From Anaerolineae bacterium (GTDB lineage Bacteria; Chloroflexota; Anaerolineae; E26-bin7), in assembly GCA_029933115.1 (NCBI GenBank), contig JAOZOT010000015.1, positions 1 through 24,448 of the forward strand: a stretch of 24,448 nucleotides of DNA. Reading direction: 5' to 3'. The position numbers and the translations under genes were made by a program. Below are positions 6,006 through 14,145 of the stretch, piece after piece. Below the pieces are notes generated by a model. It was not told where the DNA came from, searched no databases, and saw nothing but the letters and a program-made list of their open reading frames with translations. Numbering within the stretch: position 1 is the first letter of the stretch; each line of letters opens with the position of its first letter.

Positions 6006-8360
6006 CTATAAGTGCCTCTCCTGAATTTCCAGGCGCGCTCTACGAGGTGTTTCGTTTTGAGGGGAAGCAGCGATGCGAGGCTTCACTGCTTTTGTGTTCC
6101 CTGCTCCAATACTGGCCGGCAGAGAATTGGACTCTTTGCTTTCCTGATTCTCAGCAATAGGCAGAGTGAAGCTGAAGACGCTCCCCTCTCCTGGCGTGCT
6201 CCTCTCCAGCCAGATACGCTCTCCATGGGCCTCAATGAGAGCCTTGGCCATGTAAAGCCCCAACCCTGCCCCGCGTACATCGTCGTGGGGCATCTCACGG
6301 CCTCGGAAGAAGCGGGTGAAGAGGCGAGCCTGATCGGCCTTGGAGATGCCAATGCCGTTATCCTCCACGTCCACTCTGACTTTGTCCCCATTTACATAAG
6401 TAGTAACGGTTATTCTCCCGCCGGGCATAGTGTAGTTGCAGGAGTTGCTGATCAAGTTATAAAGAACCCGCTTGATCCGATCGCGATCCACCGATACCTG
6501 GGGCAAGTCCTCAGGCAGTTGCGCGATAGCCGTGAGTTGCTTTTCCTCGATCCGTTCCTGCAGGGACTCTATCACCTCCAGGATCAGCTCATCCAACGAG
6601 GTGGGGGACAGGTCTAACCCCAGGGTGCCGGCTGCGATGTCTGTCATATCCAGGAGTTCGCCGATCATGGCCACCAATTGGCTGGAACGCTCGCTGATGT
6701 AGCGCAGGGATTTCCGTTGCCGCTCATTCAGCTTGTCTTTTGCCGTCAACTCGAGCAGGTCAATGTGGCCTTTGATGGAGGTCAAGGGGGTGCGCAACTC
6801 GTGCGACACATTTTCGATGAACTCGTCTTTCAGGCGATCTACCTCCACCTCACGGGTGATGTCACGGAAGACCATGACCTTGCCCAGTTCGACTCCATCC
6901 TGCGTCACCACTGGCGCTTCGCGAGCGCTGACCACCCTGCCGCTTGCCTCAAACCGTCTGTCTCCGCTGCTGAGCGAGGAAGATTCACTTCCCTGGACGG
7001 GAGGCAATTCTCTAATAGGGCTGACCAAAAAGTCCTCGCTCATGCTTCCCAGTATTCTCTCGGCGGCGGGGTTCATCATGATGATGCGCCCTTCTTTGTC
7101 TTCGACAATGACGCCGTCGGCGATACTTTCCAGAATAGCCCTGATTTTGCTGGCCTCCTCTTCCAGCTCCCGGGTGCGTTCTCGCAGCTTTCTGGTCATC
7201 TGATCAAAGGTGCTGGCCAGTGTGCCGATTTCGTCACTGCTGCGTATGCCGGTCTGCTGACTCAAGTCACCGGCCGCTACCGCCCGCGAAGTCTGCACCA
7301 GACGCATAATGGGGACGATAATACGCCTTGAGATAAGGTAGCCGATGATGAACACCAGCACCATGGCCGAGGTGAATAGGAGGCCGAACTGAAGACGGCT
7401 GGTGGCTGCTTTCTGCACGATAAAGTTGGTGGGCAAGGCTGCGGAGAAAATGCCCAGCAGCGTTCCGCGTATCTGGAGAGGGCCATAGACCATCCAATAG
7501 GACCTTCCATACAGGGTAATTGAGCGGCGGAGGGTCTCGTCGTGCCTGGCAATGATAGACTGACAAAAAGCCGGGGATACCTGCAAAAGCTCCCCGATTT
7601 GTTCTTCTCCACCGGGCAATGTGGTGGCAAGCACCTCTCCATTATTGCTGTAGAAGGTTATATCGGCCAGAACCTCTTGCTTGACGTCCGCCAAAAAGTC
7701 ATCCAAATAAGTCCCTAGCAGGACCGCACCGACTACTCGATCATCCTGCTTGACCGGCCCCCCTGTGTAGAACACGTAACCGACTTCGGGCTCTTTGACC
7801 AACATGACAAATTTGTCACCATATTGGTCAACCTGGCCGGCCAGGATTGGCCCCACAATAGGCCAGGTGGACAAATCGTTGCCAGTAGACAGCGTATAAT
7901 TCTGGCCCATGCCCGAACCCTTATGCCGCTTGAAGCCCAGCAACTCCCGACCCCGGTCATCTGCCACCTCGACCCTATGTACTCCGTGGTTGACAGCCAC
8001 CGGAACCAGGAGTTTCTCCAAGGCATAAATGTCCTTGGAAGCCACGGTTTCGTTCACGCCTTCGGTGAAAGCCATGGCCCGCCACAGTCTCAGATGCTCC
8101 TGTTCTTTCCTGACTATGCTGTCGCCGGTCACCCGCCCCGCTTCCACGAGTTGGTTGTTAAAGCGCTCTTCGAGTGAGCCGGCCACCAACTGGGTGACCA
8201 CAAAAGTACCAACCGCAGCCACTGCCAGGGTAAGAACGGCATAAGGCAGCACTATCTTGGTGCGAATGCTCGATAACAGGCCACCGACCGTCTTGATTGT
8301 TCTGTGCCACACCCCAGTCGAGCCATCAGATGTGCCTGTGCCCTCTCTTTCCGCACTCAT
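6006..8360 (-). CDS. Membrane sensor histidine kinase (dCache-HAMP-PAS-HisKA-HATPase)
   Basis: 784 residues. ATG 8360 is preferred because GGAG lies seven bases upstream and a good promoter sits at 8395-8423; the longer frame back to 8537 would read through that promoter. Order: TM 1 (about 36-60), an extracytoplasmic Cache-type sensor (about 62-315), TM 2 (about 318-345), HAMP (about 345-400), PAS (about 405-510), HisKA with canonical NVSHELRTPL (His520, codon 6801-6803), and HATPase_c with N box NLISNSCNYT, G1 EDNGIGI and G2 GAGLGLYMAKAL. The tail after about 745 is low-complexity and basic. It senses an unknown extracellular ligand and should autophosphorylate. No response regulator is in the window, so its partner is elsewhere. 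The downstream TIG surface protein may share its regulation. Confidence 0.9.
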   Translation of the reverse strand: MSAEREGTGTSDGSTGVWHRTIKTVGGLLSSIRTKIVLPYAVLTLAVAAVGTFVVTQLVAGSLEERFNNQLVEAGRVTGDSIVRKEQEHLRLWRAMAFTEGVNETVASKDIYALEKLLVPVAVNHGVHRVEVADDRGRELLGFKRHKGSGMGQNYTLSTGNDLSTWPIVGPILAGQVDQYGDKFVMLVKEPEVGYVFYTGGPVKQDDRVVGAVLLGTYLDDFLADVKQEVLADITFYSNNGEVLATTLPGGEEQIGELLQVSPAFCQSIIARHDETLRRSITLYGRSYWMVYGPLQIRGTLLGIFSAALPTNFIVQKAATSRLQFGLLFTSAMVLVFIIGYLISRRIIVPIMRLVQTSRAVAAGDLSQQTGIRSSDEIGTLASTFDQMTRKLRERTRELEEEASKIRAILESIADGVIVEDKEGRIIMMNPAAERILGSMSEDFLVSPIRELPPVQGSESSSLSSGDRRFEASGRVVSAREAPVVTQDGVELGKVMVFRDITREVEVDRLKDEFIENVSHELRTPLTSIKGHIDLLELTAKDKLNERQRKSLRYISERSSQLVAMIGELLDMTDIAAGTLGLDLSPTSLDELILEVIESLQERIEEKQLTAIAQLPEDLPQVSVDRDRIKRVLYNLISNSCNYTMPGGRITVTTYVNGDKVRVDVEDNGIGISKADQARLFTRFFRGREMPHDDVRGAGLGLYMAKALIEAHGERIWLERSTPGEGSVFSFTLPIAENQESKESNSLPASIGAGNTKAVKPRIAASPQNETPRRARLEIQERHL

Positions 8361-8394
8361 CCCCAATCTCCAAAAAATTGTACCCTTTTCATTA

Positions 8395-8423
8395 AGTATA
8401 CAACCCCAGAAGGCATCCGTCAA
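8395..8423 (-). promoter_or_regulatory. Promoter of the dCache kinase operon
   Basis: On the minus strand TTGACG (8423-8418) and TATACT (8400-8395) are 17 bases apart, giving a start near 8388 and a leader of about 28 bases to ATG 8360. This is close to a consensus housekeeping promoter and fixes the gene start. Confidence 0.65.
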
Positions 8424-8539
8424 TAGCTCTTTGGTACTGGGCCTGCGTAGCGAGGCGCCCTTAAACAGTATAACATAAGCTGATGAAAAGGGCAAGGTCC
8501 TCCCCGGCTCCGCCCCGGCAGCCCGGTGATTATGCAAAG

Positions 8540-8567
8540 TTGCTTTTGCGGTGGGTTATGGTAAAAT
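8540..8567 (+). promoter_or_regulatory. Promoter of mnmE
   Basis: TTGCTT (8540-8545) and TAAAAT (8562-8567) are spaced by 16 bases, with a predicted start near 8574 and the mnmE ATG at 8597. It is divergent from the kinase promoter at 8395-8423. Confidence 0.5.
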
Positions 8568-8596
8568 AAGATAGATCAAAGCGGGGCGAGGTAAAG

Positions 8597-10006
8597 ATGT
8601 ACAGCCTGGATGATACCATCGCTGCCATCTCTACCCCTATCGGCGAGGGCGGGATCGGAATCGTGCGCATGACGGGACCGCAGGCAGCGGACATCTTGAG
8701 CAAGATATTCTGTCCCGGAAAAAAAGAGGCGAGGGCTGACGCCAAAGGACGGCATGAGCTGCCCTGTCCCCTGTCCCTTGTCCCCCACCACTTGCATTAC
8801 GGACACATCGTTGATCCCCAGAGCAGTGAAACCATTGACGAAGTACTGGTCTCCTACATGCCTGCTCCTCACACTTATACCCGCGAAGATGTGGTAGAGA
8901 TCAATTGCCATGGCGGGGTGGTGCCGCTGCGGCGTGTGCTGGAACTCACCTTGCGCCACGGGGCACGCCTGGCCCGGCCGGGGGAGATGACCCTGAGGGC
9001 TTTTTTGAATGGGCGCATTGACCTGGCTCAGGCAGAGGCGGTGTTGGACATCGTGCGGGCCAAGACCGAGGCCAGCCTGCGGGTGGCCATCGAGCAACTG
9101 GGGGGGCGGCTGTCCGATGAGATCGGGGCAGTGCGTGCTCTTCTGATAGATGTCCTGGCTTATCTGGAAGCGACTATTGATTTTGAAGAGGACGACATCC
9201 CTTTTCAGGACATTGGACCATCTTTGGGAGAGGCGACAGAGCGGCTGAGGAAATTGCTGGCCAACGCTGACCAGGGCATCATCTATCGTCAAGGGGTGCG
9301 CACGGCTATTGTGGGACGGCCCAATGTGGGCAAGTCATCGCTGCTCAACGCCCTGCTGCGCACCAGTCGAGCTATTGTCACCCCCATCCCCGGCACCACC
9401 CGCGATACGCTGGAAGAAACCGTCAATCTGAAAGGAATCCCCCTGGTGCTGGTGGACACGGCCGGCATTACCGCCGAGACTGACGATGCCATCGAAAGGT
9501 TGGGCATCGAACGCAGCCGAGCGGCCCTGGCTCAGGCCGACTTGGCGCTGTTGGTGATTGATGGCAGCGAGCCTCTTCAGAGTGCAGATAGCGAAATTGC
9601 GGCCTTGGTAGGCGATAAGCCCGCCATTTTGGTCATCAACAAGGCAGACTTGACTCAGAAGGCCGAGCCAGACGGTCTCCTCCCTCAAGCTGAGCGGGTC
9701 TCTATCTCGGCCCTGACAGGCCAGGGGTTGGAGGAGCTGGAGAAGGCCATCGTTGAGACGGTGTTCTCCGGACGGGTGGTGACGGCCGACGAGCCTCTGG
9801 TGAGCAGCCCCCGGCATAAGGACTTGCTGGCTCGGGCTTTGGAACATCTAGAAGCGGCCCAGGGTGCTTACAATGAGGGCATGGCCGCCGATTTTGTGGC
9901 CATTGACCTGACGGCAGCGGTGGATGCCCTGGGCGAGATCACCGGCGAGACGGCTACAGAGGACTTGCTGGAGACGATCTTTGCCAAGTTCTGCATCGGG
10001 AAATAA
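8597..10006 (+). CDS. mnmE: tRNA uridine-5-carboxymethylaminomethyl modification GTPase MnmE
   Basis: 469 residues, near the usual family length. With MnmG, MnmE forms the cmnm5U modification at wobble U34 of certain tRNAs. The N-terminal tetrahydrofolate-binding domain starts DTIAAISTPIGEGGIGIVRM. The helical domain surrounds a G domain with P-loop GRPNVGKSS (about 239-247), switch region TPIPGTTRDT, DTAG (G3) and NKAD (G4). The C-terminus is the diagnostic FCIGK, whose Cys is conserved in the family. Within the N-terminal domain (about residues 41-58) there is a short extra stretch, part of it encoded by a pyrimidine repeat. The LCP gene follows after four bases. Function is certain from motifs. 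Confidence 0.97.
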   Translation: MYSLDDTIAAISTPIGEGGIGIVRMTGPQAADILSKIFCPGKKEARADAKGRHELPCPLSLVPHHLHYGHIVDPQSSETIDEVLVSYMPAPHTYTREDVVEINCHGGVVPLRRVLELTLRHGARLARPGEMTLRAFLNGRIDLAQAEAVLDIVRAKTEASLRVAIEQLGGRLSDEIGAVRALLIDVLAYLEATIDFEEDDIPFQDIGPSLGEATERLRKLLANADQGIIYRQGVRTAIVGRPNVGKSSLLNALLRTSRAIVTPIPGTTRDTLEETVNLKGIPLVLVDTAGITAETDDAIERLGIERSRAALAQADLALLVIDGSEPLQSADSEIAALVGDKPAILVINKADLTQKAEPDGLLPQAERVSISALTGQGLEELEKAIVETVFSGRVVTADEPLVSSPRHKDLLARALEHLEAAQGAYNEGMAADFVAIDLTAAVDALGEITGETATEDLLETIFAKFCIGK

Positions 10007-10010
10007 TGAA

Positions 10011-11537
10011 GTGAACCTGGGAAGAGTAGCCCGGCTACGTGAAACAGAGAGGGCTCGCCAATCCAGAATGTGGTGGGAACTCATCGGGTGGCTGTGTCTG
10101 GCCAACGCCGTGTTTTACGTTTCCCTGTTCGCGGGAGAGTTGTATCTCGCCTGGTCCTCGCTGAGGATAACGCCCGCGTTGCCCGGCTCTCCACCGTCGG
10201 GGTCGGCTCTGTCGGCGGCGCCGAACCCCACTCCCCAGCCCCCGCCAATAGTCGAGCCCACCTTTGCACCCGCTACGCCTGCCTTGGTTGAAAACCCTGC
10301 TCCAGCTACCCCCTCCCCAACCCCGACAGCGACCTTGGTCTTCACCGCTACTCTCATCCCTTCTCCCACGCCTTCTTCCGTGCCGGTCGCTGTAGTGCAA
10401 TCTGCTCCCACGGCTGTACCGCCGGTAACACTGCCTCCGGACACGGTCACCATTCTGCTGCTGGGCTCTGACCGACGGGAGGGACAGACCCACTGGCGCA
10501 CTGATACCATCATCCTCGTGGCCGTTGATACCAGAAATCACACGGCCGGCTTGCTCTCCATCCCCCGGGACCTGTGGGTCTATATCCCCAGTCATGGCCA
10601 CGAGCGCATCAACACCGCTGAGCTATGGGGTGAACTGGGGAAATATCCGGGCGGCGGTCCGGCTCTGATCAAAAAGACCATCGAGTACAACCTGGGGCTG
10701 CCCGTCCACTATTACGTGCGCGTTGATTTCCAGGGCTTTGTCAAGATAATAGACACCCTGGGAGGGGTGACCGTTGACGTGGATTGTCCCCTCAGCGACA
10801 GGTTCCCCGACCCAGATTCGCCCACCGGCTTCACCGATTTGGATTTGTCCCCTGGCATTTACCACCTTGATGGCAAGATGGCTCTGTATTATTCGCGTTC
10901 GCGCCTGAGCACCAGCGACTTTGACCGCTCTCGGCGACAGCAAAAGGTGATCAGAGGAATATGGGAGCAGGCCCTGCGGTTGGACATCTTGCCCAAAATC
11001 CCCGAGTTGTGGCAAGCTTTGAGTGACACTTTCCAGACCGACCTCAGCCTGGAGCAGGTCTTGACTTTGGCCTATCTGGGAACCCAGATGGAGCCTCAGA
11101 ACATTCACGGGCACTTTATTGACAGGACCGCAGTCACCGGTTGGGTTACCCCGCGGGGTGCTCAAGTGTTGTTGCCAAACCACGAAAGGATTCGCCGGAT
11201 TGTGACCCAGTTTCTGGCTCCGCCGCCTCTGGACCTGGTCTGGGCAGAAGGGGCCAGAGTCGAGGTTCTGAATGGGACGGACTTGGCTGATTGGGCAGAA
11301 CTGGTGGCCTCCCGCTTGCGCTGGCATGGAGTGCAGGTGGTGAGCGTCGGCCCCGCCGACAGGTTCGATTACCAGGAGAGCTTGATTATTGACTACACCG
11401 ACAAGCCCTACACCGTGGCCCTGCTGGCCCGTACCCTCTATCTGCCTACTGAGCGTATCCAGCGACAACTGAATTTCTCCAGCCCCGTTGACATCCGCAT
11501 CATTCTGGGTCGCGATTTCCAGCCCTGTCACCGCTGA
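10011..11537 (+). CDS. LytR-CpsA-Psr (LCP) family glycopolymer ligase with LytR_C domain
   Basis: 508 residues from GTG 10011, the first in-frame start after the mnmE stop; ATG 10068 is the alternative but lies at the edge of the membrane helix. The order is a basic N-terminus, TM helix (about 22-44), Pro/Thr linker (about 50-140), LCP domain (about 144-310) and LytR_C domain (about 415-505; VEVLNGT...ASRLRWHG). Signature residues are visible: LLGSDRR, an Arg/Asp pair in WRTDTIIL, SIPRDLWV, ALYYSRSRLSTSDFDRSRR. LCP enzymes transfer polyprenyl-pyrophosphate-linked glycans onto peptidoglycan or other acceptors outside the membrane. It follows mnmE closely and may be co-transcribed, though the functions are unrelated. 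The glycan substrate cannot be told from sequence. Confidence 0.92.
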   Translation: MNLGRVARLRETERARQSRMWWELIGWLCLANAVFYVSLFAGELYLAWSSLRITPALPGSPPSGSALSAAPNPTPQPPPIVEPTFAPATPALVENPAPATPSPTPTATLVFTATLIPSPTPSSVPVAVVQSAPTAVPPVTLPPDTVTILLLGSDRREGQTHWRTDTIILVAVDTRNHTAGLLSIPRDLWVYIPSHGHERINTAELWGELGKYPGGGPALIKKTIEYNLGLPVHYYVRVDFQGFVKIIDTLGGVTVDVDCPLSDRFPDPDSPTGFTDLDLSPGIYHLDGKMALYYSRSRLSTSDFDRSRRQQKVIRGIWEQALRLDILPKIPELWQALSDTFQTDLSLEQVLTLAYLGTQMEPQNIHGHFIDRTAVTGWVTPRGAQVLLPNHERIRRIVTQFLAPPPLDLVWAEGARVEVLNGTDLADWAELVASRLRWHGVQVVSVGPADRFDYQESLIIDYTDKPYTVALLARTLYLPTERIQRQLNFSSPVDIRIILGRDFQPCHR

Positions 11538-11573
11538 ACAGAGACTCAGTAACCGCAAACCGTGGGCTCCGAA

Positions 11574-11620
11574 GGGGTAGGCCGAAGGCAGTGCCTTTGG
11601 TCTACCCCGGCATAATTTTT
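11574..11620 (+). terminator. Terminator after the LCP gene
   Basis: GGGGTAGGCCGAAGGCA (11574-11590) pairs with TGCCTTTGGTCTACCCC (11592-11608) with only G-T mismatches, and a T run follows at 11616-11620 after a seven-base spacer. It is a long stem placed 36 bases beyond the LCP stop. The offset T run makes termination probable but not certain. Confidence 0.6.
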
Positions 11621-11647
11621 CCCTATCCTGCGCTCATTTGTGTGTCC

Positions 11648-11809
11648 GAGGCCCTTTCGTAATTCACCCGCAGAGGGGACGGCTACCCTCCCGCAGGCTT
11701 GAAACTCACTTTGGCAGCAGACTGAAAGCCACCTCACGGGCATAGCCTTGGCGGGGATACCGCCTCAGCCTGCGGGAGGGTGAACCCCCGCGAATTATGA
11801 AAGGCTCTC
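11648..11809. mobile_element. MITE-like element, 162 bp, with TIRs and 5-bp direct repeats
   Basis: The outer arms GAGGCCCTTTCGTAATTC (11648-11665) and, read on the minus strand from 11809, GAGAGCCTTTCATAATTC match at 15 of 18 positions. The element is bounded exactly by TGTCC on both sides (11643-11647 and 11810-11814), as expected of a target-site duplication. A second nested perfect inverted repeat of 15 bp lies inside (ACCCTCCCGCAGGCT at 11685-11699, AGCCTGCGGGAGGGT at 11767-11781), with a GGCGG/CCGCC hairpin at 11750-11764. There is no ORF of meaningful length, so it would be non-autonomous. No transposase family is assigned. The right end overlaps the last codons of tsaC. Confidence 0.55.
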
Positions 11810-12430
11810 TGTCCCTAAAACGGCTCTGATGTCTTCTTCGGCGATGGCTCCGGGACGCAAGATCGTGGGGGGATCGGTCGTCAGGTCCAGCACTGTGGAG
11901 GGAACGCCGCCGGGGCAAGGGCCGCCGTCGAGGACAAGCTCGATCCGCCCTCTCAGTTCTTCCACCGCTTCCTGAGCCGTGACCGGGCTGGGGTTGCCGG
12001 CCAGGTTGGCGCTGGTGGCGGCCAAAGGCGCGCCCAGGGCGGCGATGAGGGCCTGAGTGACCGGATGGTCGGGGATGCGCACAGCCACCGTCGGGCCGGC
12101 GCTGACAGCAGTGGATACAACGGCCCGCTTGCGGAGAACCAGAGTCAGCCCGCCGGGCCAGAATCTTTCCGCCAGCAGGTGAGCAGTCGGAGGAACGCTC
12201 TCGACCACGAGGGACAAGTCGTCGGGCGTCGCCAGGAGGAGAGGGATGGCTTTGTCCCGGGGGCGGATTTTGGCCGCGTAGATTTTCTCTACCGCCTGGG
12301 GCTGGAAGGCGTGAGCGCCCACACCGTAGACGGTATCGGTGGGAAAGACCACCAGCCCCCCCGCTGACAAGATGCGGGCAGCCTCGGTTATAGAGTCTTC
12401 GGTTGCGGGAAGAATCCTGGTTTCGATCAC
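11795..12430 (-). CDS. tsaC: L-threonylcarbamoyladenylate synthase (TsaC/Sua5/YrdC)
   Basis: 211 residues from GTG 12430, with GGGAG just upstream. The YrdC fold is clear: GGLVVFPTDTVYGVGAHA, the K-x-R motif KIRPRDKAIPLLL, FWPGGLTLVL, VAVRIPDHP, and ATSANLAGNPSP. It makes threonylcarbamoyl-AMP from Thr, bicarbonate and ATP, the first step of t6A formation at A37 of ANN-decoding tRNAs. It lacks the extra C-terminal Sua5 domain, so it is the short TsaC form. It is the last gene of the remA-to-tsaC operon, nine bases after the HAD gene. The last four residues and the stop TAA lie inside the inverted repeat of the MITE-like element, so insertion probably reshaped the C-terminus without harming the core. 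Confidence 0.95.
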   Translation of the reverse strand: MIETRILPATEDSITEAARILSAGGLVVFPTDTVYGVGAHAFQPQAVEKIYAAKIRPRDKAIPLLLATPDDLSLVVESVPPTAHLLAERFWPGGLTLVLRKRAVVSTAVSAGPTVAVRIPDHPVTQALIAALGAPLAATSANLAGNPSPVTAQEAVEELRGRIELVLDGGPCPGGVPSTVLDLTTDPPTILRPGAIAEEDIRAVLGTESLS

Positions 12431-12439
12431 ACCTCTCCC

Positions 12440-13252
12440 TCAAGGTTGCTTTTCGCTCAAAACGAACCTCTCGATAACTTCCACCACACCTTCTTCGTCC
12501 ACAGGAGGGGCAATATAGTCAGCGGCGGCTTTCAGGGCCGGGCTGGCGTTGCTCATAGCCACCCCCAGGCCCGCCCGTTCTACCAGCTCCAGGTCGTTGT
12601 CGTTGTCGCCGATGCCGATGGTCTCCTCCAGAGACACGCCCAGGTGGGTGGCCAAGCGGGCCAGAGCGTGCCCTTTGGAGACGCTCAGAGGGATACCCTC
12701 TACAAACCGGGGATAGGAGCGCACAAACCGCATCCGGCCGGCGAAAAGTATCCCCAGTTCCGCTATCAGCGGCTCGGTGGCTCTATCTTCGGGGAGGATG
12801 ATGATTAACTTCATGGGGGCACGGTCCAGAAAGGCCGATAGGTCACCGACGGGGTAGACCGGAGCCTTTGCGATTCCGGTGTAGTACCTGGCTTCGGGGG
12901 TTATGCGCTCCACATAGGCGCGGCTATCCAGGTAAACGTTGAGGTGCAGTCCCCTCCGCCGGGTGAAGTGAATGAGCTCCCGCGCCAACGGCAGGGGCAC
13001 AGACTGTTCATAGATCACCTGCCCGCTCAAATGGTCTTTGATGAGCCCGCCCTGGTAGCAGATGAGCGGTGCGTTGATCCCCAATTCCCGCGCGAAAGGG
13101 AGGGTTGAGTCAAGAGCGCGTCCCGTGGCTATGGTGAACTTGGCGCCTTTCTCTATTGCTCGACGCACGGCTTCTTTCACCCTGGGTGGGATGACAGCAT
13201 CCTCACCCATCAGCGTGCCGTCTAGGTCAGCGGCTATCAGCTTGTATTTCAA
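12440..13252 (-). CDS. Cof-type HAD-superfamily hydrolase
   Basis: 270 residues, the typical size of a Cof/YidA-like HAD phosphatase with a C2 cap. Motif I is AADLDGTLM (Asp nucleophile and acid/base), motif II is IATGRALDS, motif III is the Lys in VSKGHAL, and motif IV is GIGDNDNDLELV. These enzymes dephosphorylate small sugar phosphates, nucleotides or FMN; the substrate cannot be read from sequence. The start overlaps the end of prmC by 26 bases, so translation is probably coupled, and tsaC follows after nine bases. Its placement in a translation operon may be housekeeping chance. Confidence 0.92.
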   Translation of the reverse strand: MKYKLIAADLDGTLMGEDAVIPPRVKEAVRRAIEKGAKFTIATGRALDSTLPFARELGINAPLICYQGGLIKDHLSGQVIYEQSVPLPLARELIHFTRRRGLHLNVYLDSRAYVERITPEARYYTGIAKAPVYPVGDLSAFLDRAPMKLIIILPEDRATEPLIAELGILFAGRMRFVRSYPRFVEGIPLSVSKGHALARLATHLGVSLEETIGIGDNDNDLELVERAGLGVAMSNASPALKAAADYIAPPVDEEGVVEVIERFVLSEKQP

Positions 13253-14111
13253 TGACCACCATCCTATCCAATCCGGCGTAATCCTGAATGACCTCGACCG
13301 TGGCTGTCGAAAAGTGCCGGCGGGCCAAAGCGGTCACGGCTGCCCCTTGTGTGGCTCCAATTTCCAGCAGCAGCGTCGCTTGTGGTTTGAGATGAGGCTG
13401 CGCCTGAGCCAGCAGGCGGCGGATGAGATCGAGGCCGTCGGGGCCTCCATCTAAAGCGAGGCGGGGTTCGTAGGCCGCTATGGCCTGCGGCAACTGTTCC
13501 CACTCAGCCTTGCTGACGTAGGGCAAGTTAGCGATGACGAGGTCTACAGGCTCGGCTAGAGGTGCGAGCAGGTCCCCCTGAAGCAAGCGGACGTACTTCT
13601 CAACCCCGTGGCGACGACAGTTGAGTGCTGCTACCTCCAGGGCTTTGGGTGAGAGATCTAGGGCGTAGATTACCGCCTGGGGTTTAGGGGGGGCGCTGTT
13701 CAGGTGCACGGCCAGACTGATGGCTATGGCTCCACAGCCCGTCCCCACGTCGGCAATGGTCAGAGGGTGAGAGGCGGCTCGGCCAATCTCCAACCCTTTC
13801 TCCACCAGCAGTTCCGTTTCCGGCCGGGGAATCAGCACCCGCCGGTCCACATAAAAATCGAGCCCATAAAACTCCTGGTGGCCCAGAATATAGGCCACGG
13901 GCTCGTGCCGTCTCCGCCGCTCGATCAGTTCGCGGTAGCTATCCAGTTCGGCGGCGTCCGGCCATCGGTCGGGGTGAGCGTGAATTTGGGCTCTGGTCAG
14001 CCCCAGAACGTGACCCAACAGCAATTCAGCGTCGAGACGGGGAGTGTCGAACCCCTCATCCTGTAAAAGCTGCGTCGCCTCGATCAGCAACCGCCCGATG
14101 CTTATCCTCAT
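13227..14111 (-). CDS. prmC: Peptide chain release factor N5-glutamine methyltransferase PrmC
   Basis: 294 residues. PrmC methylates the Gln of the GGQ motif in release factors with S-adenosylmethionine. The N-terminal helical domain (about 1-75) is followed by a Rossmann methyltransferase: IPRPETELLVE, SAM motif I ADVGTGCGAIAISLA, and YALDLSPKALEVA. The catalytic tetrapeptide is NLPY (Asn195-Tyr198) rather than the more common NPPY; Asn and Tyr, which contact the target Gln, are kept. It lies 34 bases downstream of prfA, its substrate gene, a widespread pairing, and overlaps the HAD gene. Confident by motif and context. Confidence 0.95.
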   Translation of the reverse strand: MRISIGRLLIEATQLLQDEGFDTPRLDAELLLGHVLGLTRAQIHAHPDRWPDAAELDSYRELIERRRRHEPVAYILGHQEFYGLDFYVDRRVLIPRPETELLVEKGLEIGRAASHPLTIADVGTGCGAIAISLAVHLNSAPPKPQAVIYALDLSPKALEVAALNCRRHGVEKYVRLLQGDLLAPLAEPVDLVIANLPYVSKAEWEQLPQAIAAYEPRLALDGGPDGLDLIRRLLAQAQPHLKPQATLLLEIGATQGAAVTALARRHFSTATVEVIQDYAGLDRMVVIEIQADSR

Positions 14112-14145
14112 TCATTCTCTACCCCTTCTCTCCCTTGTCCTCTGT

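Noticed and set aside
8361..8537. N-terminal extension of the dCache kinase to 8537
   Set aside because: It would be translated from upstream of the well-formed promoter at 8395-8423, and ATG 8360 has a good ribosome site.
11706..12443. 245-codon Arg-rich ORF overlapping tsaC on the same strand
   Set aside because: It is a frame shadow of tsaC; the tsaC frame has complete YrdC motifs.
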